A stretch of DNA of 64,000 nucleotides from Deltaproteobacteria bacterium (GTDB lineage Bacteria; Desulfobacterota; Binatia; UTPRO1), in assembly GCA_029262315.1 (NCBI GenBank), contig JAJCZP010000005.1:1-64000 (forward strand), given 5' to 3'. The notes beneath the pieces are model-generated. The model did no database searches. It worked only from the letters and a program-made list of their open reading frames with translations, and was not told where the DNA came from. Position numbers and translations under genes: made by a program. Numbering within the stretch: the first letter of the stretch is position 1; each line of letters starts with the position of its first letter. Of the stretch, positions 39,092-48,924 are shown one piece after another.

Positions 39092-40009
39092 TCATGGCGA
39101 ATGAGCGCGCACCCACGACCTGACCTCTGCAGAATTCGCAATCAGGAAGAACTGGGTAACAAGGTTGCTCGCTGCAAGGAATCGCTCCGGACGCTCTGTA
39201 CGGATCGAGAACTTTACGAAGAATCGGCACGATTGGCGGAATATGTTGCTTGCATCCGTACCATACGTGTAGATGGGTCCAGCCAAGGTCTCGAACTTTC
39301 TATCGGTGAGGCGCCCCCCGCGGAGCAGGGCGGGTAGACCTCGAATTTTTCCCACGACTGTGTCGAAGTGGCCGGGCCACGCTTGTACAGCCTCGATCCT
39401 TGCGTCGCCGATCCTGATCTCGAGGAGCGGCTGGATATGTCCGCTGTCCGTCGCCAGGCATGAGGGCGCACCCTCACCGCGGAGCTTGCGCTTTGCCTCG
39501 TCGAGCGCTTGCCCGGTGGCAACGAGGCGGCGCCTCGTCGTCACGAGCTCCTGGCCCTGGTTGTTCAGCCGATTCCGGGCTCGCGCCAGTCTTCCTTCTT
39601 GCTCCTGTAGCCTCTTCCGCGTCTTGCCGAGCTCTTGATTCTGCTCGTCGAACCTACGGCTCGTTTCTCCCAAGTCGTCGCGAGCGTTCGCCAGAGCCCG
39701 ATCTTGCGCGCCCAGCTTGTCCACAGCCTTGCTGAGCTTCTGCCGTTGCTCGTTCAGTAGTTCTCGGGATTCTGCTACCTCCTGCTCCCGCCGTGTCAGC
39801 TTGTCCTGAGCCTCGCCGAGTTCCTCCCGTTGCTTGTCCAGTTGATCATCCGCAACCCAAAGCTTTCCGCGAAGCTCCGCCAGCTCCATATTCTCTTGAT
39901 CCGACAAGTAGAGGGCTCCGAAGAGGAAGCTTATGGCAAGCAGAAGTACGATAAGCTCGGTCATCGTTGATTCAACGACGTTTGAGCCACCCGAGCCTTG
40001 GTCGTCCAC
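39092..40009 (-). CDS. Membrane-anchored coiled-coil protein, MotB/ZorB-like partner (pair 1)
   Basis: 305 aa. Single TM ESTMTELIVLLLAISFLFGALYLSD, ~140-aa heptad coiled coil, and a globular C-terminal domain (RQSCRFFVKFSIRTERPERFLAASNLVTQFFLIANS). Confidence 0.6.
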   Translation of the reverse strand: MDDQGSGGSNVVESTMTELIVLLLAISFLFGALYLSDQENMELAELRGKLWVADDQLDKQREELGEAQDKLTRREQEVAESRELLNEQRQKLSKAVDKLGAQDRALANARDDLGETSRRFDEQNQELGKTRKRLQEQEGRLARARNRLNNQGQELVTTRRRLVATGQALDEAKRKLRGEGAPSCLATDSGHIQPLLEIRIGDARIEAVQAWPGHFDTVVGKIRGLPALLRGGRLTDRKFETLAGPIYTYGTDASNIFRQSCRFFVKFSIRTERPERFLAASNLVTQFFLIANSAEVRSWVRAHSP

Positions 40010-40019
40010 TCAAACCCGC

Positions 40020-41459
40020 CTACCGGCCACTCCACCACGAGCGTACGGACCTCGTGGCCCGAACCGGCCACGTCACGACATGACGTGCGGTGGCAGCTGA
40101 GCTCTCAACGGCTCGAGTGAAAGCTGCCCGCCAACGCTCTCCGAGCGCAGGTCTCGGCGCAAGTACCCCCGCCAACTTCCCCAGATCATCAAGCGCGCTC
40201 GCGGCGTTCCTGACTGCACCCTCTAGCCCCTCGAGCGATTCCTCGATCTTTTCCCGGAGCAGCCCGGAGGGCACATCGACCGCCTGGATCTTCTCCGCAA
40301 TCGCATCTCGAGGCACATCTACCGCCTCGATCTTCTCGCGTAGCGGAAGATCGATATGGTCCAAGCGTCCCCCGAGCGCACTGAGCGAACCCTCCAGCGC
40401 TTTCAGGGCGACGTTCGCGTCCGCTAGCGCAGATGTCGTGCCTCTCATCGCGGCATTGATGCTCTCCTGCACGACATTCTTCGGGACATCGATTTCGATC
40501 AGCCGCTGCGCGATGCCTTCTACGGCCGTCCCCGTCGATTCGACGTGCGTAGCGAGTCGCGTCAGGCCGCGCTCTGAGCGGTCGATCGCCCGGTCCACAC
40601 CGGAGAGCGTCGTCGCGAGCTTCTCTCGGAGAATCCCTGGTGGTGCTTCAACCGCTTCCAACTTCTCGCGAATGACTCCTTCAGGAATTTCGATCGCGTC
40701 AAGCTTCTCTCGAAGGATGCCGGGTGGTACGTCAAGCTCTTCTAGCTTCTGCCGAACAATGTCGTCGGGAACATCAATCGTTTCCAGCCTCTCGCGGATG
40801 ATGCCGCTCGGAATGTCGACCGCGTCGAGCGCGGAGTTCACGCCTTCGAGACTGCCTACGACCGCCCTCAGCGCTTCATCCGCGCCTTCGAACGCTTGGT
40901 CGATTCGATTGCGGATCATACCTGAGTCGATGTCGATCGCCTTGACCCGATCGGCGAAAGCCTCGACCACACCGGCGATGGTCGCAGTCGTCGCCTCGAC
41001 TCTGTGAGCCAGCTTCTCGCAGCTTGCGGCGAGCCGTTTCTGCGCTTCGGCGACTCGCTCCGGCGCGGGCACGACGAACTGGCGCAGCCACACGCGCAAA
41101 GTGAGACCCACGATCGTGCTCACCAGGGCTATGCCGTTCTGCCCGATGAGGCGCTGCACGAGGCTCGGATCGCGTGTATACAGCAGCAGCGAGATCGTCA
41201 GGGAAACGAGCGTGAAGAGAAACCCCATGTAGTAAAGGCTGTCGGCGAACTGTTGCGAATCGCGCAGCATTGGATCCAGACGCGGCATCCAGAAGTAGTA
41301 CCCGAACATCGTTGCCACGACGAAGCCGGACGCTAGAAGATGTCCCGCTGGTGCGAACATATTGAGCAACGTCGAGCCAAAGGCGCCAATACCCAAGAAC
41401 GCGAGAAAGTAGCGGGCTAACTTGCGGGCATTCGAATTAGGTGCGACTTCTTGTTGCAC
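40020..41459 (-). CDS. Four-TM protein with long repeat-containing cytoplasmic tail, MotA/ZorA-like (pair 1)
   Basis: 479 aa. TM segments YFLAFLGIGAFGSTLLNMF, LLASGFVVATMFGYYFW, LYYMGFLFTLVSLTISLLLY and GIALVSTIVGLTLRVWLRQF, then tandem 14-aa repeats. Confidence 0.6.
   Translation of the reverse strand: MQQEVAPNSNARKLARYFLAFLGIGAFGSTLLNMFAPAGHLLASGFVVATMFGYYFWMPRLDPMLRDSQQFADSLYYMGFLFTLVSLTISLLLYTRDPSLVQRLIGQNGIALVSTIVGLTLRVWLRQFVVPAPERVAEAQKRLAASCEKLAHRVEATTATIAGVVEAFADRVKAIDIDSGMIRNRIDQAFEGADEALRAVVGSLEGVNSALDAVDIPSGIIRERLETIDVPDDIVRQKLEELDVPPGILREKLDAIEIPEGVIREKLEAVEAPPGILREKLATTLSGVDRAIDRSERGLTRLATHVESTGTAVEGIAQRLIEIDVPKNVVQESINAAMRGTTSALADANVALKALEGSLSALGGRLDHIDLPLREKIEAVDVPRDAIAEKIQAVDVPSGLLREKIEESLEGLEGAVRNAASALDDLGKLAGVLAPRPALGERWRAAFTRAVESSAATARHVVTWPVRATRSVRSWWSGR
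40613..40831 (-). repeat. Five tandem 42-nt/14-aa coding repeats ([AT][IV][DE][VI]P-x-G-[IV]-[IL]-R-E-K-L-[ED])
   Basis: AVDIPSGIIRERLE/TIDVPDDIVRQKLE/ELDVPPGILREKLD/AIEIPEGVIREKLE/AVEAPPGILREKLA; more diverged copies toward the C-terminus. Nucleotide bounds approximate. Confidence 0.85.
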
Positions 41460-42531
41460 TGGATTGGCTCGCCTGTGTTGATCGTTCGTACCGCGTTCGT
41501 ACGCTTGAGGCGGAGCGAGGCAACCCCCTCACGACGAGTTGACTGATGCGCATAGCAGTGCCTTTGTCAGATCGTGGCTCCGAATGTTGGGACCATAGCC
41601 AACGGCTTGCGGCGCGTCGAGCGTTTGCACTTGTCGCGCTGGACCTGCGCAGTGCGTTTATGTCATCGCAGCCGTCGCAGAATGCGACAGCAGTTCAAGT
41701 GTTGTACAATGACACACTACGGTTTCAAGGACGGAGAGCCGCGTTCGCCGCGCGTCGGCCGATGACGAGGCCGCGCTTTCCGCGTGAAACCTTCGGGACC
41801 ACGCAGGGATTCTGGGCCCTGCGCTCGCATCTCTGAGGCAACTGCGCCATTCTGAGCCGCTTGACGTTCTCACCCCCCGGGGCGAGTGGTACAGGAGCAG
41901 ACTTTGGCCGCGCCCTGTCGCGCGTGCAACGGGAGATCCAGAACCTGATCCGGGTGGGACCGTCGCTAGGGGGTTCCGCATGAAGTGCCCCCGGCACCAC
42001 TGCTACCTCGTGCCGTGCCACACCGTCGAGACGGCGCCCTTGAGGCCCTCGTGGGCGTTGGAGGTCACGAGCCGCACGCGGCTTTCCGTCTGTCGTCTTT
42101 GATGGGACTGACAGTGGGGAGAATGGCCGCTCTTTCTTGACGAGCTGGCGGTTACTCGATTTCCGCCCCGTCCGGGAACTCTACCGGCACTCTTCTCGGA
42201 GCGAATTCGTTTCACGGCGCCATACCCCCTCTTTCGGGTGAAGGGGAGGGGTGCGCTCGTGATTCGGAGGCGCATCCGCCCCGACCAAACCGAGGCCCCA
42301 CGAGGCCTCCGAGTTTCGAAGAGGGGCAATGGCAGTCAGCGAACGTCAGATCCCAGCGTCAGGGGGGTGGCGAACGGCAACGATCCGAGGCGACGGCCTA
42401 GGAGCGGAAGCCGGTCGACGCCAACAACCGTATCGAGCGGCTTATCGCCGCGATCGTACGAACCCACAGCGACCGTCCGAAGCGAATCGCTGCGCGGCTG
42501 AATCTGTTTCTCGGCGACTCAAGCTCCCCTG

Positions 42532-43101
42532 CTAGGTCGAGGAGCGATCGACAACACGAAAGTTCGTGACGAGCCACGCGACGAATGTTGCGGACAGTAC
42601 GAGGGCTACCGTAACGGCGGCGCCCCAGCGCCCGGTTTCGAGCGCGAACGGCAGCGGTCCCTTGCTGGCGGTCTGGCAGAGTCCGATACCGCGCACGACC
42701 AGTTCACGGGTATAGCCGTCGATGATGCGACTGGTGTGCCCCACGAGATCGCTGCATGCGAACTGCGGCGCCCGGCTCGCATCGATTTGCGCGACGAGAA
42801 ACACGGTCAGCAGTCCGGCGATGATGGGTATTCCGAGAAGCACCATCCATTCCGTCCCGGCAGGGCGAGCCCGTTCCGTGCGGTTACGAGCCTGTGAGCT
42901 CAGCAGGGCGAGGCAGGTGCCCCAGACCACGAGACTCATGGTCGGTGGCCAGAATCGTGAGCTGAAGAGCCCGGTGACGAAGCTCGCGACCTCTCCGACG
43001 GACTCTTCGATTCCGGTTTGGGCGCAGGCAACCGACGCCGCGGCCGTCATGGCGCAGGTCACAGAGCCGACGAGCAGGTGGGTGCGCGAACTGTGCTCCA
43101 T
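42532..43101 (-). CDS. Hypothetical 3-4 TM membrane protein
   Basis: MEHSSRTHLLVGSVTCAMTAAASVACAQTG...MSLVVWGTCLALLSS...MVLLGIPIIAGLLTVFLVAQ...AAVTVALVLSATFVAWLVTNF; divergent from the tubulin-like gene. Confidence 0.6.
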   Translation of the reverse strand: MEHSSRTHLLVGSVTCAMTAAASVACAQTGIEESVGEVASFVTGLFSSRFWPPTMSLVVWGTCLALLSSQARNRTERARPAGTEWMVLLGIPIIAGLLTVFLVAQIDASRAPQFACSDLVGHTSRIIDGYTRELVVRGIGLCQTASKGPLPFALETGRWGAAVTVALVLSATFVAWLVTNFRVVDRSST

Positions 43102-43356
43102 GAATCGAACTCTCGGGGACAAAGGCTCATGTAGCCTAGCTGTTGGTCGCGTGGCAAGCGGCGCGCGGCAAACGAGGGCGACGCCCAGGCTGTGTTTCGT
43201 AATGGGGCACCCGTTGAACCCCAGCAGGCCGCGCGACCGAACCGCGAGGCGCACTTGCTTGACAGGTCGTCGGGCGCTGGGCGACTGTCATCTGGCTCGT
43301 GAGAATCTGCGCTCTGGCTTTGCTATACCTGCGGCGCTTGGAGGGTTGTTGACGAT

Positions 43357-46300
43357 ATGTACACCTTGGTCCTAGTCGGCGGAACCGGGCAGCGCTTCGG
43401 CTTAACGATCGGGCTCCTGAATCTTCTCGGCTGCTGCGCGCTTCCCGACCGCACGGTCATCCTCGACGCCGAGGGCAGTGGCGATACAGCGGGGAACCCC
43501 GTCACCGACGGCGTCGATCAGCTGCTGCGCTGGGGCAAGCCACGGGCCGCGTTCGATCGCGTCCCGCCGTATCCGAAGATCGACGCCAAGGGCGGGGTGA
43601 CGATCGGAAACTGCGTCAGCACCGAACGGAGCGATCTGTTCCCGCTGTGTGTCACCGAGGACGAGGCCCGGAAACCTTTGACGAGCGGTTTCTACGCTAA
43701 TCCGAAGGTAGCGGCCATCGTGTTTCGCGCGTTGGTGCAGCAGAAGGGGAATCGTCTCGAGCAGCTCCTCGGCGCAGAGGGGGCGGTGCCGCCGCAACAG
43801 ACCGTGGTCATCGTCGGCTCGGTGGCCGGTGGGACGGGTGCCGGGATTCTGCGCGAGGTGGCACGCGCGTACGCGAACAAGGGGGCGCAGCGCATCGTCG
43901 GTATCGTGTTCACCAGATACTTCGACCTGGCTGAGGGACGACCGAATACCGAGGATCTCGAGCGGAATGCCAAGCTCGGATGCCAGTATCTGTTGCGTCC
44001 CGAAGGGCGCCGCTGGTTCCAGGCGCTGGCCTTCGTTGGACCGCCGCCGGAGGTGAAGGCGCTCTCGGAGCCCGGCTCCGCTGACGTCGGTGCGCCCCAT
44101 CCGTTCCCGGGGTTCCTCGCGGCGGCCTCACTGCTCTCCGACGGCGGTGTGAGTTTTCTCACCAAGGCGCTCTCGTGGATCGAAACGACCAACAAGGAAG
44201 GGGATCAGCAGCCCACCTACACCGCGGTCTGTGGGGCGCGGAAGGGAGCGCACTACCTGCGCGAGACGGATCTCGAGTTCCCGCTCGGGCAAGAGCAGGC
44301 GCAGGTGGTCCCGGGGGACGTGCTGCGCGACGCGGCGCACCAGGCGCGGATCGAGCTTGGTCGGATGCGAAGCTTCGACTTGACGAAAGCGTCGAGCCGC
44401 GGGGCGTTCTTCGTCCGGACCAAGCTCGGTGAGGGCATCTTCCAGACGCTCAAACGGATCTCTCAGCGCGGGCAAGTAGGCAGCGCGGACATTGGGGTCC
44501 TGCAGCGCGCCTTCTCGGGTAGTGACGGGGTGATCGATTCCACGAGCGCCAGTCTCGAGTGTCTACGCGGGTGGTTGGGCGAGATGGGAGACCCCGGAAA
44601 ACGCGGCGGGCTAGAGCTGGCAGCACGGAGCCCGCTTCTCCGCCGCGGAGCATGGCGAGAATCCTTGGAAGTGCTCTCGGAGGTGGAGCAGGTACCGCAT
44701 CGGCGGTTCGCGGAGGTGTGGTGCCGGCAGGTCGGCGGAGCACAGTGGCGATCACGGCGGGCCAGTGAGCACGACACGGGCGACTCGCGATTGTTTCCGT
44801 ATCTCGCCGCGGGGGCCGGCACGATGCCGGCGTCCGGCGTGTTCGAGCGTTGCGACATCGAGCCCGAGCAGATCGTGCTGCCGAACGACGTCGCCCACCA
44901 GTCGTTCCCATCCCCATTTGGCGGAGCGCTTGCTTTCGACACCCAAGTCAGAGCGAGACGCGGCGGCACGGAAGCCACCGCCGAGACGCTCTGGTTGGCA
45001 TTGGCGATCGGATGGCTCGACCTTCGAGTGCTCGACCTCCGTCGCTCGCAGAGCCCCTTCGACGGCTTGGCGGCAAGCATCGAGGACCGTGCGCGCTTCT
45101 CCGGACTGCTCCGGGTGCGATTCCGGGCCGGTATGCCGGAGTCCCTGCGTGTCCTGGATGGGAAGCTCGTCGGTGCCTCGCATCCCGAGTGCGGGCTCTG
45201 GCCCGGTGTCCGCGCCGGCCAGCAGAGCATCATCGCCAAGCTCCGCGAGCAGATGACGGAGTTGGATCGGCAGCGCGGCCTCGCGGTAGTGGCGCGGTGG
45301 GCGACCCTGATCGAGGATCGTCCCGACGATTCGACCGATCGCTCAACTCCTTCGTGGGCCCTTGTCGTTAATGCGCTGCTTGCCGACGCGCCTGCGCCGG
45401 CCTCACTCGACGACGTGCGAACGGTGGGACCGATCCTTCTTCGATTGCCGGCGGTGGGCGCAGCGCTTGACGTTCCCATGGTGCTGCTGAGCTACGAGCA
45501 ACATCGCGGTCTCAAGGTCGACGGGTATCTCGCAACGCGTCGCCGCGGCGCCGCTGCCGATCAGGGCCCAAGGCTGACCAAAATCGCCACGGAAGGCGTC
45601 GAGACCAACGTCGTCGAGACGTTGGCTGCCGGCTACCTGCATTGGGACAGCAGCGACGCACCGATCGTTCCTGCCGCACCTGAGGACGTCGTCGCCGGTC
45701 GTGTCGCGTTGGACATCGATCGCGACATCGTCGACGCGCTCGATCTCGATCCGGAGACAAGTGCCGGGCCAGCTTCCGCGCGCGTCCCGGATCTTCTCTG
45801 GGATCGTCCACAGCATGGGGGGCGGCGGTTCGCGGAAGTGCCGTCGGAGCCGTCGGCCGGCGAGTCGGCACTGCCGTTCTCCGATCTCGGAGCCGTGCCG
45901 GGTATCTTCTACCATCGAGCCCGCGCGCAGTGGATCGTGTGGCTGCATCACGAGACGTACAACAGCGCGTCGCCGGTAAGGCGTTCGCTGCAGGATCCTC
46001 AGGTCGTCGAGGTGCGCGATTGGCTCCTGCGTTTTCCGGAGAACACGAAGTTCCTGGAGATTCCCGAAGTGCTGCTCTCGAGGGTGCTCAGCCTCCGGAG
46101 CCACGACGGGGCGGTCGTGCATCCTGCTCTCCCGGTAAAGCAGGAGTTCGTCGATCTCGTGGAATGTACCGGCGTAGTCGCCGCGGGACAGCCGCGTGGC
46201 GACGGCCTGAGCTTCACGATTCGTTTCGTCGGCGGCGTCACGAGCCAAGTCTCCATTCGCGAGACCAACGCGGTGATCGAGGAGCGGCTGCACGTCGAGG

Positions 46301-48072
46301 TGTGGCCGAAGGTCGACGCCGCGAGGTGGCAGCGGTTCTGGTGCGTAGTCGAGACCGACGCCGCGAAGGACTTTCGCGAGCTCCGCGTCGCGGTATTCGC
46401 GTGTGATGCTGGGGCCGGTCACTACTCGCTCGAGCGCCACGAGTCGGGGGCGGGGTGCTACTCCGTTGGCCGGAGGCCTCGGCTGCTGTGGCTGGGCAAC
46501 GCCGAGCGCGGCGGCGGCTTCGTGCTGTTCGACTCGCCGGGGGCGGACGTGACGGGCGAGCATCCCGCGTCGATCGGCATCGACTTCGGTACCTTCCGGA
46601 CCACGGCCGTGGTGAACGCCGTCGGTGCCCGAGGCATCGTTCCCGAGAGCGTGGCCGAGTTCTCGACCGTAGGGCTCGTCATCGCGGACCAAAGTGAAGG
46701 GAATGCGAGTGCATGGGCGGGGGATCGAGATCTCTTGCCACGCATTTCCGATCCCGGGAAAGCTTACGACGGCATGGTGGCGGCCACGGTGTTTCCGACG
46801 GCGGTGTCGTTCGCCGAGAAGGCGCCGCCGAACGATGCGTCGATGCCGTTCGAAGACTACGGCATTCCCTGGCGCTACTTGTGGCAGCTCGATGCGAAAG
46901 GCGGTCTCAAGTGGGCCGACGACCGTTTGACCAGAGATGCGCGGCGGGCCTTTCTGCGGGCGCTCCTCGTCCTGGCCGTGGCAGAGGCGTGTGGGCGCGG
47001 TGCCAATGAGATCGCGGTGCGCTACTCGTTTCCTCTTGCGATGGACCAGAACACACGGAGCCGGCTGGACGAGGACTTCCAAGCTGCGGCCGGATGGCTG
47101 AAGACCAACGTCGGATCCGCGTTGAGCGTACTGCCACAGTTTGGAGCGTCGGAGTCCGAGGCCGGGATCACCGCCGCCGAGGGGGACGGTACCTGGGTTG
47201 CGACACTGGATTTGGGCGGCGAGACTCTCGACCTCGGCTTGTTCTCGCAGGGCGAAGGTTACGTGCGCGAGCCGCTCGCGTGGGAAAGTGTGCGTCTCGG
47301 CGGCAACCTCGTTGCCGAGGCTCTCGGGCGACGCCAGCGGTGGGACGAGAAGTTGCGACGCTTCAAGGTCATGGGTCCGATCGAGCCCAGCCCCGAGGTG
47401 AAGGACGATGTGACGCGGTTGATGCTCGTAGCGCTGGAATACGCCGCCCGGTTTCTGGCGGGGAAGGTGGTTGCCGCGCCCGGCGACGGGCCGGAGGGAC
47501 GGATCGATGTCGTCCTGCTCGGCAGCGGGTGGCGTTGGCACCGAGTACTGTCGACGGAGGAAGCCGACGGCTTCGGCGCCGACATCTTCCGACACGGGTT
47601 GTTTCAGGGGTTTTGCGATCGGGTCGGCGAGTTGGCGGACGGGAAGCTCAAGGCCAGTTTGACGCTCAATACGCGCCTCCTGGAGAAGCAGCGCGAAAAG
47701 AAGGCGGTAGCGCTCGGCAATGCCATGCGCGATCCGACGGACAAGCCGACGCATACGTCCATCGAAGCACCCAACGGGATCGACGAACCGACCAAGCCGT
47801 GGTGGACATCGATTGGCCCCAAGATGGCTTTCGGCAATCCTGACCACTTGAATCCGTCTCCAGACTTTCCGGCGAGTTTTCCCGAGCGTTTGCGGAAAGC
47901 GGGCCCTGGGGCCTTGCTCGAGGGCTCCGCGGCGCGGAGCGTTCTCAGCACCGCGTGCAGTCGATTGCGATCGGCGACACACAACGGGTTTCGCGCCCGG
48001 ACGGCCATCAGCGTGGTCTACGAGCTGCTGAAGAGCGAGTGGTTCCCGCAGGGCGGGAACGGCGACCACTGA
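43357..48072 (+). CDS. Tubulin/FtsZ-like (Tubulin_2-type) domain fused to Hsp70/actin-fold ATPase domain
   Basis: 1571 aa. N-term MYTLVLVGGTGQRFGLTIGLLNLLG and VVIVGSVAGGTGAGILREVARAYANKGAQRIVGIVFT. C-term phosphate-1 IGIDFGTFRTTAVVN (~aa 1073), phosphate-2 VATLDLGGETLDLGLFS (~aa 1281), adenosine VVLLGSGWRWHRVL (~aa 1386). Confidence 0.75.
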   Translation: MYTLVLVGGTGQRFGLTIGLLNLLGCCALPDRTVILDAEGSGDTAGNPVTDGVDQLLRWGKPRAAFDRVPPYPKIDAKGGVTIGNCVSTERSDLFPLCVTEDEARKPLTSGFYANPKVAAIVFRALVQQKGNRLEQLLGAEGAVPPQQTVVIVGSVAGGTGAGILREVARAYANKGAQRIVGIVFTRYFDLAEGRPNTEDLERNAKLGCQYLLRPEGRRWFQALAFVGPPPEVKALSEPGSADVGAPHPFPGFLAAASLLSDGGVSFLTKALSWIETTNKEGDQQPTYTAVCGARKGAHYLRETDLEFPLGQEQAQVVPGDVLRDAAHQARIELGRMRSFDLTKASSRGAFFVRTKLGEGIFQTLKRISQRGQVGSADIGVLQRAFSGSDGVIDSTSASLECLRGWLGEMGDPGKRGGLELAARSPLLRRGAWRESLEVLSEVEQVPHRRFAEVWCRQVGGAQWRSRRASEHDTGDSRLFPYLAAGAGTMPASGVFERCDIEPEQIVLPNDVAHQSFPSPFGGALAFDTQVRARRGGTEATAETLWLALAIGWLDLRVLDLRRSQSPFDGLAASIEDRARFSGLLRVRFRAGMPESLRVLDGKLVGASHPECGLWPGVRAGQQSIIAKLREQMTELDRQRGLAVVARWATLIEDRPDDSTDRSTPSWALVVNALLADAPAPASLDDVRTVGPILLRLPAVGAALDVPMVLLSYEQHRGLKVDGYLATRRRGAAADQGPRLTKIATEGVETNVVETLAAGYLHWDSSDAPIVPAAPEDVVAGRVALDIDRDIVDALDLDPETSAGPASARVPDLLWDRPQHGGRRFAEVPSEPSAGESALPFSDLGAVPGIFYHRARAQWIVWLHHETYNSASPVRRSLQDPQVVEVRDWLLRFPENTKFLEIPEVLLSRVLSLRSHDGAVVHPALPVKQEFVDLVECTGVVAAGQPRGDGLSFTIRFVGGVTSQVSIRETNAVIEERLHVEVWPKVDAARWQRFWCVVETDAAKDFRELRVAVFACDAGAGHYSLERHESGAGCYSVGRRPRLLWLGNAERGGGFVLFDSPGADVTGEHPASIGIDFGTFRTTAVVNAVGARGIVPESVAEFSTVGLVIADQSEGNASAWAGDRDLLPRISDPGKAYDGMVAATVFPTAVSFAEKAPPNDASMPFEDYGIPWRYLWQLDAKGGLKWADDRLTRDARRAFLRALLVLAVAEACGRGANEIAVRYSFPLAMDQNTRSRLDEDFQAAAGWLKTNVGSALSVLPQFGASESEAGITAAEGDGTWVATLDLGGETLDLGLFSQGEGYVREPLAWESVRLGGNLVAEALGRRQRWDEKLRRFKVMGPIEPSPEVKDDVTRLMLVALEYAARFLAGKVVAAPGDGPEGRIDVVLLGSGWRWHRVLSTEEADGFGADIFRHGLFQGFCDRVGELADGKLKASLTLNTRLLEKQREKKAVALGNAMRDPTDKPTHTSIEAPNGIDEPTKPWWTSIGPKMAFGNPDHLNPSPDFPASFPERLRKAGPGALLEGSAARSVLSTACSRLRSATHNGFRARTAISVVYELLKSEWFPQGGNGDH

Positions 48073-48090
48073 GCGGCGAGCGCCGGCGGC

Positions 48091-48924
48091 GTGGGTAGCC
48101 TAGTTGATTTCTTGCTGTTCCTCGGAGGCATAGGCGCCGTTGCCTGGCTGTTTGGGAAGAGTCACGAGACCGCCGGTAGGCTCGCTCTGATGGTTGACGC
48201 CGAGTTCGGCCGGCTGGGCAAGCGCGTCGACTCGCTGCGCGACATGCTCACGGAACACCTGGCGAGAGGCAGCTCCGAAGATGCCGAAGGCGCCTCGCTA
48301 GTGGCGGCTTACGAGGAGGCCTCGCGGGCGATCGACGATCTCCGGTCGCGGCTCGGCACATTGAGCGCACGGCTAGAAACCCTTGAGAAGCAGCTCGGCG
48401 ACGTCGAGATGGAGCGGGGAATTCCAGCGCCAACACTGCCAGCCGCTTTTCCCCGGATGCCCGTTGCGCCGGTGTCGAAGCCGGCGGCCCCGACCGTAGC
48501 CTGGTCGAGCGCGAAGGGGCCGGATGATGCGATGCTCGCGGCCCGATGGAGCAGTTGGTACGAGCAGCGGATGGATCTCCACCGCGACGGGGAAGCGTGG
48601 AGAGAACTCAGAGAGACCTTCCGCTCGTTGAAACTGGACGTTTTCGATCTCGGCGGGGCCTTCGTTCTGGTCACGTGGCTAGGGCGGGATGGTGTCCGTG
48701 AGTTCCGCATCTTCCCAAAACTCGGCAAGAGTCTGGAATCGTACGACCGCGCGTTCTTTTCCGGTGACGATCCGGACGCGACCGTGCGTCGGGTCGTTGC
48801 TCCCGCTCGGATCGAGTCGAAGAGCGGAGACATCGACCTCAAAGGTACGGTTCGCCTGATCAAGAGCGGCGAGCTGCCGCCCGAATCGGCATTCCGGGTT
48901 CTCGAGAAGGGTCGACTCACATGA
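48091..48924 (+). CDS. Membrane-anchored coiled-coil protein of unknown function
   Basis: 277 aa. N-terminal TM DFLLFLGGIGAVAWLF, coiled coil, then conserved-looking domain LKLDVFDLGGAFVLVTWLGRDGVREFRIFPKLGKSLESYDRAFFSGD. GTG start. Confidence 0.65.
   Translation: MGSLVDFLLFLGGIGAVAWLFGKSHETAGRLALMVDAEFGRLGKRVDSLRDMLTEHLARGSSEDAEGASLVAAYEEASRAIDDLRSRLGTLSARLETLEKQLGDVEMERGIPAPTLPAAFPRMPVAPVSKPAAPTVAWSSAKGPDDAMLAARWSSWYEQRMDLHRDGEAWRELRETFRSLKLDVFDLGGAFVLVTWLGRDGVREFRIFPKLGKSLESYDRAFFSGDDPDATVRRVVAPARIESKSGDIDLKGTVRLIKSGELPPESAFRVLEKGRLT

Noticed and set aside
40613-40831. 42-nt tandem repeat as a CRISPR-like array
   Set aside because: Repeats are contiguous, coding, degenerate and lack spacers; they encode a 14-aa protein repeat.
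45403-48069. 888-aa minus-strand ORF
   Set aside because: Antisense shadow of the tubulin/Hsp70-like gene; no domain motifs.
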